From the NCBI GenBank assembly GCA_946902875.1, contig OX336355.1, positions 13,859,347 to 13,923,346 of the forward strand: a DNA stretch of 64,000 bases, written 5' to 3'. The DNA comes from Nematopogon swammerdamellus (taxonomy: Eukaryota; Arthropoda; Insecta; Lepidoptera; Adelidae). This document shows positions 56,075-64,000 of the stretch, piece after piece. The stretch's first letter is position 1. The number at the start of each line of letters is the position of its first letter. Under the pieces are notes generated by a model. The model searched no databases. It worked only from the letters and a program-made list of their open reading frames with translations, and was not told the origin of the DNA. The position numbers and the translations under genes are program-made.

Positions 56075-57052
56075 ACGAACACTGCACACTTGAAAGCTCA
56101 CCTGTAAAGACTTATTTTTATATTATTAAAAAATTTACAAATTACCTATATGTATTTTTATTGTGTCGTTTTTCTACATCTACATACGATAGGTAATTAC
56201 AACCTTCGGTCGCACACTTCGCGGCTAGGCCCGTTATTCCTCTATGTTTCAAACCTATATCTTACACATTTTCAGAAGAACCGTTTTATTTTATTTAACT
56301 CTGATTTATGTATTGTTGGTTCATGTGATGTTATAAAAGTTAACCATAATTATTTTTCTGATTATGTTTAAGTAGGCACAGTAGAAGGAGAGAGGACAAA
56401 ATTCTAAAAAGAAAAACTAGTATCCTTTCTCAGGGCTGTACTTTCTGTACTGTATGTACTTCCGAATTCGATTTGCTGATTGCTCACAATAAATGGGTTT
56501 AATAAATTTAAATGTATCGCAATCAGTTCGACATGTAAACGATGCAAATAAGGACGCTAAAAAATAAATCAAAAGAGACTGAAAGAACGGATCGGTTTCG
56601 TATGGATCAGTACAGAGTATGGCCTAACGAGATATATTCGGTTCTGTTATTTATTCGCACAAGACATATAAAAGATAATATCTAGGCTAATAATTCGCGA
56701 CTAAAGCTTGCCTGGGCAGCCTAAGCACTAGGCAGTGGCGAGCCCAATGACCTTGGCCTCCTTATCTTCGAACATTTTAGGTACCTAATCCTTTGAACCG
56801 TTTTTGGAGTTACGAGAAAATAAGAAACTCAACAATTCATATCTGTTCGCTATGAAGCGATCCCAACAAAAAAAGATGAAAAATTTCGCTCACCAAATTC
56901 GCGTTTGATAGTCATAAGGCATAGACTCAGGTAGGTTCCCACGCTGGTGCGTAGAACTTCATGGGCTCACAAAACTATTGCACGCACACTGGCCGATGCA
57001 ATCACTGTTCAAACTGAATATTCGCGCCTATACCGCACTCTCACAAAAACGT
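56075..57052. other. Downstream of CPR-b, no gene seen
   Basis: AT-rich 3' flank and unrecognised sequence. Confidence 0.5.
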
Positions 57053-57229
57053 AGACTTACCGCGGATGCGTACCAATCGGTTCTGCAAATCCTTCCTCCA
57101 CAGAACCGGTAAACTCTGGAACGCTCTACCTGCCCACATATTCCCCCCCAAGTATAGTCTCAGGTCCTTCAAGAGAGGCGTGAATGGGCACCTGTCAGGC
57201 CGGCATGGCATTCGCAGCCCACGCATGTT
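57053..57229 (+). mobile_element. Type B LINE 3' fragment
   Basis: CTTACCGCGGATGCGTACCA to GGCATGGCATTCGCAGCCC. Confidence 0.85.
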
Positions 57230-57385
57230 AAATCTTTAAATATTTTTCTTAGCGGCTTTGGCAATTTTGGTCGCTCTACGCTGTACACTTTCAAGTACAT
57301 TTCAAGTAACTTGCACTTTCAAGTATTACGATTTGAAGACTATGATTTTAGCAGCATATGGTAGCAGAGCAGCAGCAGCGACTAA

Positions 57386-57651
57386 GAGGCGACTAAGGGA
57401 TATGACTCCCTTCTTATATCACTAGGTGGTAGGGTTTAACCCGCCCGGGTTGGTACCACCGCACTGAATGAAAGGTCGGTCGAAATGGCTATGTAAATAA
57501 TTTGTGTTTTCCGTCCGGTTCAGTGTAGCCGGCACGACCGAAGGGAAGCACTGACGTGGCACCAAGTTCACCCGGTGTTATGGGGCTAACATCACGGATG
57601 TTGTAGGTGATGTAGCCAACCGTGTCAGTTTCCATAAAAAAAAAAAAAAAA
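57386..57651 (+). mobile_element. H2+T1 element, head truncated
   Basis: Begins AGGCGACTAAGGGATATGAC; full T1 and a long A tail followed by AGCAGCATGG. AGCAGC also precedes it. Confidence 0.85.
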
Positions 57652-57746
57652 GCAGCATGGTATGTATTTTAATTTTATTATATTTTTGTGTAATTACTGT
57701 ATTAGTTTTTTGTATGTATGTGCATTCGTCTGTTCCCTCACAGAGT

Positions 57747-57968
57747 CTTTTTTTTATGGAAAATGACACGGTTGGCTACATCACCTACTATATCCGTGAT
57801 GTCAGCCCACAACACCAGGTGAATTAGGTGCCATGTCAGTGCTTCCCTTCATTTCATGTCGGCTACACTGAACTGGACGGAAAACACGAACTATTTACAT
57901 AGCCGTTTCGACCGACGTTTCGCTCAGTGCGGTGGTACCATCTCGGGCGGGATAAACCCTACCACCTA
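57747..57968 (-). mobile_element. T1 with partial core
   Basis: Poly-T to AAACCCTACCACCTAT; TTCATTTCATGTCGGC is the variant found in H1 copies. Confidence 0.8.
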
Positions 57969-58038
57969 TTTATTTTTTTATTTATTTAATAGACGAAACT
58001 TAATGGTTGTATAACTAAAAGGAATTAAATAAAAAAAG

Positions 58039-58385
58039 TACCGTGTGGGGCCGGTATTGTACCGTGTGGGGCCGGTACTTTAAAAGAATAGCCCCACTGC
58101 ATCTCTCCCCGTGTATGCCGTAAAAGACGACTAAGGGATATGACTCCCTTCTTATATTACTAGGTGGTAGGGTCCAACCCGCCCGGGTTGGTACCACCGC
58201 ACTGAATGAAAGGTCGGCCGAAACGGCTATGTAAATAGTTTGTGTTTTCCGTCCAGTTCAGTGTAGCCGATACGACCGAAGGGAAGCACTGACGTGGCAC
58301 CAAGTTCATCCGGTGTTATGGGCTGACATCACGGATGATGTTGGTGATGTAGCCAACCGTCAGTTTCCATAAAAAAAAAAAAAAA
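58039..58385 (+). mobile_element. H2+T1 element with duplicated first 19 bases
   Basis: TACCGTGTGGGGCCGGTA occurs at 58039 and again at 58060; then full H2, T1 and poly-A. Confidence 0.9.
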
Positions 58386-58820
58386 TTTTTTTTATACAAA
58401 TTTTATAAAAGCTACTACGAAAGTCGAAACAAGGAAGAAATCATGGACAGTAATTTATCTTAAAGAGCACTAGAAACGCTGTAGTCGGGTGTGTAGAAGG
58501 ATTCGAATAGCCGGAATACACTGAATTTCTACTTGTCTTTAAGGTCACTTTCCTTGTTCCCTTCGTTTTTGAAGTTAGGATTGTTATGATTTTTTTTAAC
58601 ACGTATTATATTCACTATCTTGGTTTTAATAATTATTTCCTGCACTCCTTTGTTAACTTTATCAATGTTTAATATTAGTTTTTTTATGTACAGTTCTTGG
58701 TTATTTTTAAATTAAACTGTAGCTAATTTATAAAGCTTTTTTCTTTCGTTGTCGTAAGGTGTCATGTTGTTTTCTTCTATGACATACAAGCAAAAGCTTT
58801 AGAGCAAAGCTCTCCGCATA
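58386..58820. other. AT-rich flank
   Basis: No gene recognised. Homology with the CPR-a upstream region begins near 58825. Confidence 0.45.
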
Positions 58821-58892
58821 CACTGTCCAGGGCCGGCGCCCGCCCGCGGCTGCGCCATGCGAAGTGAAAGGGTGCGGCGCGGGAGTGCGTGA

Positions 58893-58930
58893 TATAAAAC
58901 GTTCAGAGACGTAGCTCTGAGCAACAGTCG
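58893..58930 (+). promoter_or_regulatory. CPR-c core promoter
   Basis: TATAAAA at 58893-58899 and an ACAGT initiator-like site at 58924-58928, before the ATG at 58951. About 130 bases are shared with the CPR-a promoter. Confidence 0.8.
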
Positions 58931-58950
58931 AGCAGCACACACGACACAAG

Positions 58951-59755
58951 ATGGCAATCAAGGTATGGCCCGGAGCCCCGTGTGTTCAGTGAGCTCGCGC
59001 GCAGGACTCGTGCAGTGCAGTGCCGCCTCTAACCACTCTTCTTCTCTCCGCAGTTCGCAGTCCTCGCGTGCCTGGTGGCGGCCGCCAGCGCCGGCCTCGT
59101 CGCGCCGGCCACTTACTCCGCGCACGGCGCACCCCTCGCCTACGCAGCGCACGCCGCTCCCTTGGCGTACGCCGCCCAACCCGCCCACCTGGCGTACGCA
59201 GCGCACGCCGCTCCCTTAGCGTACGCCGCCGCACCGGTCGCCAAGTACGCCGTCGCCGCCCCGGTCGCTAAGGTCGCCGTGGAGGAGTACGACCCGCACC
59301 CGCAGTACAGCTTCGCGTACGACGTGCAGGACGGCCTCACCGGAGACTCCAAGAGTCAGCACGAGAGCCGCGACGGCGACGTGGTGCACGGCTCCTACTC
59401 GCTGGTGGACCCAGACGGCACCAAGCGCACCGTGGAGTACACTGCCGACCCGCACAACGGATTCAACGCCGTCGTGCACAGGGAGCCTCTGGTCGCCAAG
59501 GTGGCCGTCGCGCCGGTCGCTAAGATCGCCGCGCCCCTCGCCTACGCCGCTCCGGTCGCCAAGATCGCCGCGCCCCTGGCGTACGCCTCCCACGCCGTGC
59601 ACGCCGCCCCGGTGGCGTACTCCTCCCCTATCGGCTACGCTGCACCCCAGTACTCCTACGGCCACGCTGCACCCGCGCTGCACGCCGCGCCCCTCGCCTA
59701 CTCCGCACCTCAGTACTCCTACGGCCACGCCGCCGCTCCTCTCTACCACCACTAG
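58951..59755 (+). CDS. RR-2 cuticular protein (CPR-c), 237 residues
   Basis: Exon 1 is 58951-58962 (MAIK, AAG|GTATGG); exon 2 is 59054-59755 after CTCTCCGCAG, stop TAG. The 91-base intron equals that of CPR-a in length and differs at only about five positions. Signal peptide [18 protein letters not shown]; one fewer 18-residue [18 protein letters not shown] repeat than CPR-a; RR-2 domain at about 81-149 ([44 protein letters not shown]); KIAAPLAYA repeats; tail HAAAPLYHH. Predicted secreted, chitin-binding. Substitutions against CPR-a are few (F3I, P to H in a repeat, D to E in the domain, S to A near the tail). Confidence 0.95.
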
Positions 59756-59796
59756 GACTGTTAACTGTATAGACTGCCATCTAATTCAAAGACACA

Positions 59797-59888
59797 GGTT
59801 TAGCACACTATTTATTTTAGTGCCTAATAGCGTGCTAAACCCATGTATAATGTGTGCCAAGTGAAGTATTTGTAAGTAATTTAATAAA
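59797..59888 (+). promoter_or_regulatory. CPR-c 3' UTR hairpin and polyadenylation signal
   Basis: GGTTTAGCACACTAT (59797-59811) and ATAGCGTGCTAAACC (59827-59841) form a 15-base stem with one mismatch. AATAAA is at 59883-59888. Confidence 0.7.
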
Positions 59889-59889
59889 A

Positions 59890-60600
59890 GGAGTCATTAC
59901 ATTAATGAATAGTTTATTTTTTTATATTTATATATGTATGTTTATATAGTGCATTCAGGTCTGGCAAATATCGGAAAACCAAGAGCGGCATTACGCCTAA
60001 ATTTCTTCGTATACGCACCGTAAATGAACCTAACTTTCACAATATTTCCCACGTTCAGTGGCCGAAAAACTCGAAATGTTCATTGATCTGGCTGAACTGC
60101 ACTTTACACACGCTCTTGAATGAGGCTTTAAGTTATCTGACCGCGAAGAAAAACATAACTACTGTTAGCGCGCACGTTCGTGACCTCTGCAGGCCGATAG
60201 ATCTTTAAACTATTATCCCTGCTTTGTCTTCGTACCACCAAGCAATAAAACCTTATTAGATAAATAATTTAATGTCATTAATAAAAAAGAGGTTTCGTAA
60301 ACGTCGTCGTTACTTTCAGATATTGATTCACAACACTATACATTCCATTCTCGCTTTCCTGCCAGAGGCCACGAACGTACGCGCTGACTGTACTTATACA
60401 TTAATACCCAAGGCCTTTGCACAGTATATTGTCTACTGCACTGTTTTGTTATAAATCCCAAGTTCGCCATGAATTTGTGTCGATACAACAAAATATATTA
60501 GTTTTTCCGGTTTCTGGATGTCTTGTCACACAATTTTGTTTTTCAATGTATTACTGGACTATTAACAAAACATTCACATGTTTTATGTATTTTTTATTAC
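59890..60600. other. Intergenic, no gene seen
   Basis: Nothing recognised; short open frames without motifs. Confidence 0.5.
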
Positions 60601-60757
60601 ACTTTTTTTATTGAAAACGCGACATATGGCGCCGCGCCAACCATAAGGTGTCTAACGACGCCCATGGACATTCCATCGTATGCGGGGGTCGCGAAAGCCA
60701 TTTCGGCCTGACAGGTGCCCAGCCACGCCCCTCTTGACGCGCGACACTGTACTTATG
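60601..60757 (-). mobile_element. Type B LINE 3' end
   Basis: Poly-T, GCGCCAACCATAAGGTGTCT, CGACGCCCATGGACATTCC, GCCTGACAGGTGCCC. Confidence 0.8.
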
Positions 60758-61383
60758 TACTTGATCTCTATAACAGATAAACCGATAGACTAACATACAG
60801 ACCGGCCTACTTTTTGAGTAGGATAATTATATTTCCATTATGTATTTGAAAAAACCCGGCGAGAGTGGCTGCGTAAAATAGTCTGTCGGGTAAACTCAGA
60901 TACAGTCAATTATACCAATCCTCGAGAGACTACTCTCTACGAGGTGCCATACCAGCTATGAGTTTGAGGCAGCTGAAGCGCGGTAGCACCAAATTTGAAG
61001 TTTGAAAACCTCCAGGTTATATAAGTCAGGAAATAAAAATAATATTAGAATAAATGTTTTGTTCGCTTCTTAAAAATAATTTAGGCTGCATGTATTCATA
61101 CGGGTACCGTACAAAATTATCCAGTATCCGGACAATTAATCATAAATTATTTGTCCAAATAGCCGGACAATTAATTATAAATTATTTATCCAGTACCCGT
61201 ATAAATAGTCACTGCGAATAATTTAACACCCATCTGGGTCTAGATTCTGTCCTGCGAACTCATTTCGGAAGGCTCTCGGCGTTCACGTTACGCAGGGAGT
61301 GCGCGTCACGGCACTTTCTTCAATCAGGACGGTTGTATTGCGAGCACGTAGTCAGAAGGAGTAGCGGGTTACGCAGTAGGTGC

Positions 61384-61420
61384 TATAAAACACGCGGCCC
61401 TGGACAGGACGAGACAGAGT
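61384..61420 (+). promoter_or_regulatory. Putative core promoter of a fourth cuticle gene
   Basis: TATAAAA at 61384-61390 with an ACAGAGT initiator-like site about 30 bases on, then the ATG at 61457. Layout as in CPR-b. Confidence 0.55.
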
Positions 61421-61456
61421 ACACACGACCCGCTGCCTACACCCACGCCACGCAAC

Positions 61457-61468
61457 ATGGATAGCAAG
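61457..61468 (+). CDS. First coding exon of a likely fourth CPR gene (MDSK), rest outside window
   Basis: CAACATGGATAGCAAG|GTATTC: four codons ending in AAG at a GT donor, exactly the structure of the other three genes (MAFK, MALK, MAIK). The 5' UTR is preceded by a TATA box at the right distance. No suitable second exon occurs before 64000, so the intron is over 2.5 kb or the main exon has been lost. The exon is too short for homology; the call rests on structure and position in the cluster. Confidence 0.5.
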
Positions 61469-61544
61469 GTATTCATAATATTTTTGTATATTTATTATTT
61501 ATCTTTGTTATAATTAGTAAGAAAAAAAAATATTTATTTGCATA

Positions 61545-62054
61545 AAAATTTTCAATGCACATTTTAAATTTTATTGAAATCAATTCCATAATAATATACA
61601 TATGCACAACTAACAAATAACATTAAATCAAAAACTATACTAAATCTAAAATGTAACTATCTAAAACTAAATAAATAAATTAAATAAACCTACTTATAAA
61701 ACCCACTAACAGACCTATAAAAGTTACTAATAAACCTATAAAAGAAAACTAGAAACCCTCCTCCAGGTGAGACGATATGGGCACGGTTCCGAGGACGCTA
61801 GCGGCATTACCTCGCTGGATGGCCACACTGATACGCTGCCTCAGGAACTCGAGCGATCGATGTTCTCCTGAAGCAGCGTACAGGGCCATCCCAATATCTT
61901 TGATAAGCCGCTTTGCCTCCTCTAACCATGCCCCCATCATCTCCACCGAAAATGCCGCGACAATGTGATCGTGTGCCACCGAACTGTACTTAGAGTGTAT
62001 TTGTATTGTAATGTAATTGTAAATATTAATCATTACATAGTGACTTAATATCAA
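61545..62054 (-). mobile_element. Retroelement relic with QRGNAA motif
   Basis: Minus frame: GAWLEEAKRLIKDIGMALYA, then FLRQRISVAIQRGNAASVLG and a stop, followed by an AT-rich 3' UTR rich in TAAATAAA-type sequence. Homologous to 47501-47840. Confidence 0.65.
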
Positions 62055-62480
62055 TAATTGAATCAGTAAAACTATATTTAAACTTTTAATTAATAATTTT
62101 TTGTGGCTTTAATAAAAGCTAATAAATATTTAAGTATAATTTATAATAATTTATCTATTAACTTTTTGTTGTGTCGTGAGAAACACTTTATTGCAAAACT
62201 AAATCTAAAACAAATAATCTTAAAACTGAAACTAAAGTGTCATTTCATTGTAATTAAATTCTGACAGGTAATCGTATCTAATCCGAACAAGTAGCTAGTG
62301 GCCGCACCCGCTGGCGCTCTATTGAAATTGTAATACATTCACCAGCCCCATGTAACATTAAGATGGTATTTGACTAGATACCATGTTAAGAGTAACAGAG
62401 AAACAGATATCACACACTATCGGAATATTATATAAGTTAAATTAAATTACAAATATAACTTGTATTGCCCCCCACACATC
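62055..62480. other. AT-rich stretch
   Basis: No gene; retroelement-tail-like AACACTTTATTGCAAAAC at about 62182. Confidence 0.4.
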
Positions 62481-62489
62481 CCGGTTATA

Positions 62490-63245
62490 CCAGCGATATA
62501 ATAAAAAAAATCGCATTCGAATCGGTCCATCCGTTTGGGAGTTACGATTAGTGTTGTCAACTGTTTATTCACGGAAAAAGTATATTAAGGTCGGAAAAGG
62601 AAATTAAAAGTATTTTAGAAAAATGGACAGTATTTTATTAATTTTTTTAATGTTTTAATACATTACATATATTTTTGTGTGCTCTTCGCGCAACTTATCA
62701 ATATATATTCTTTTTTTTTAATTTCGTAAGCCCAACTACATTTGAAATCGAAATTAATAAATGTCTCGACTTACTCGTACTCATTTTATTTTTTTTTTTT
62801 GGCTTCTGATACTTTTTTCTGAACTACTTGAAACTTAACTAATTCGGAATACAAATCATCCATAGCAACATTTAGTCTATGCAAATTAGACTGTCTACAT
62901 TTTGTCAAAATGATCATATGTAACATGATAATTTAATGATAAACAGCTGATATTTGTATTCAAGCGATACTTTTTGGCTGGTTTTGGTTCTTAAATGAAG
63001 ACTGCACCACACGCGCGTTTTATTTGTGGCTGGTTATCAGTGAGGTGACGGTGAAAACAGTATTTTGTATACTTTTTGTTTGTTGAACAGTAAACAGTAT
63101 TATAAAGTGAAAACAAGTATAATACTGTTTTAACAGTATGGTTGGCAACCCTAGTTACGATGCCACATACAGACACACAGACACACACGCACACACAGAC
63201 GGTAGCGTCAAACTTATAACACCCCTGCTTTTGCGTCGGGGCGAT
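62490..63245 (-). repeat. Dispersed repeat split by a hAT-type element
   Basis: Outer parts 62490-62548 (GGTCCATCCGTTTGGGAGTT) and 63154-63245 (GATGCCACATACAGACACAC, TAACACCCCTGCTTTTGCGT) are the two halves of the repeat found forward at 44555-44650. Confidence 0.75.
62549..63153. mobile_element. hAT-type non-autonomous element, 605 bp
   Basis: Ends TAGTGTTGTCAAC and GTTGGCAACCCTA (reverse TAGGGTTGCCAAC) with two mismatches in 13. An exact 8-bp duplication, GTTACGAT, flanks it at 62541-62548 and 63154-63161. The 8-bp target and TAGGGTTGCCA-type ends fit hAT. No transposase frame seen. Confidence 0.85.
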
Positions 63246-64000
63246 AGTAGAGAAGTTTTCTGATATTTTCTTACGAACGTATCTTTACCTGCAACCAGGT
63301 TGTCAACATAATGGTTCAAAAGGATCAGGTTCTCACAAACGAGGAGGCGTCTCAGCAAAGAATGTATTTACATTCAAGATCCACGATACATTTGCATTCA
63401 GATCCATAATATATTGATCGCTACACTTTCGCTGTACGCCGCTGTGGGTGACAGCATTTTACTATTGTATGCAAAGCAGATACCTACCGCGCGACTCATG
63501 CGCACAATGAATGCACTATTGTTCCATTTATCCGACTATCCTGATTTATTCAGATATTTTATTGAAACGTCATTAGGTTTAAAATGCTGCCGGGAGAGCT
63601 AAATCTTCATATATTTCGCCTTCGAATTAAAAAGATTTGCGATTTTTTTTAGTTACATTCAAATACGAGAATGCAAACTTTATGCACACGTGGTGATCAG
63701 TAAATCCTTAACCATTTTTTTTCAGAACATACGGATGATATTGTATCCCACCATACAAATGAATACAGACGGTAAATGTAATTTTAAAATTCGGAAAACT
63801 CTAAAAATTTATTCCAGATACTTTCAGATTTATACCTTCAGATAAACGTTTCCCAAAGTTACAAGTAAACTTATCCGGCACCCCTTTCTTGCCTACAAAG
63901 TTACAAAAGACCAGAAATGACGTAACGAACATATGCTTGAAAGTGTAAATCTTTATTAGACAAAGAACAATTAAATTAAACAGAAATGTAACAACTTAAA
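63246..64000. other. Window end, no feature assigned
   Basis: Within the presumed first intron of the fourth CPR gene. The 62-codon frame at 63414-63602 has no RR-2 features. Confidence 0.4.

Noticed and set aside
59216..59752. Long minus-strand open frame (178 codons) opposite CPR-c, and similar frames opposite CPR-a and CPR-b
   Set aside because: They are shadows produced by GC-rich, repetitive alanine codons. The RR-2 frame on the other strand has a signal peptide, conserved domain and splice sites.
63414..63602. Second exon for the fourth CPR gene
   Set aside because: The frame has no RR-2 residues and no alanine-rich flanks.

Overview
This window reads as insect nuclear DNA, most likely from a lepidopteran (moth or butterfly). 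The evidence is a run of alanine-rich RR-2 cuticle-protein genes with the usual 12-base first coding exon, an AT-rich intergenic background, and many insect-type repeats: non-LTR retrotransposon fragments, SINE-like elements, Helitron-like ends, a piggyBac relic, a hAT-type element and foldback elements. There are no bacterial features.

Genes. At the left edge (281-2039, minus strand) are the first two coding exons of an MSL3-type chromo-barrel gene; the rest lies outside the window. RR-2 cuticular protein genes sit at 11415-12309 (minus, called CPR-a here), 53041-56074 (plus, CPR-b) and 58951-59755 (plus, CPR-c). A fourth start, with a TATA box and a 12-base first exon ending in a splice donor, is at 61457-61468; its main exon must lie beyond the window. 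CPR-a and CPR-c are near-identical copies in inverted orientation about 47 kb apart, with matching promoters and introns of equal length. The proteins are predicted to be secreted and to bind chitin in cuticle.

Repeats. Almost everything else is repeats or unrecognised sequence. The commonest elements look modular. Head H1 has tRNA-like A and B boxes with a 5S-rRNA-like stretch between them. Head H2 begins TACCGTGTGGGGYCGGTACT and ends GACTAAGGGATA. Head H3 is a different tRNA-like head with a perfect B box. Body/tail T1 contains CTTACTAGGTGGTAGGG and ends TGTCAGTTTCCAT plus poly-A. Tail T2 ends CAGCGTGTGGTATGTATGT. I see H1+T1, H2+T1, H2+T2 and H3 with a T1-like core. H2+T1 copies look youngest.

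Layout: 0-2.6 kb MSL3; 2.6-6 kb mostly unrecognised; 6.1-9.5 kb nested LINEs inside an older RTE and an unknown split element; 9.9-12.4 kb SINEs and CPR-a; 13.5-52 kb repeat-dominated with no convincing host gene (piggyBac element at 32.7-34.3 kb, 29-bp minisatellite at 36 kb); 52-61.5 kb cuticle gene cluster; 61.5-64 kb first intron of the fourth gene, with a retroelement relic and a hAT-type element nested in another repeat. LINE labels used here: type A and type B are jockey/CR1-like families with different 3' ends; type C is a third, related 3' end.
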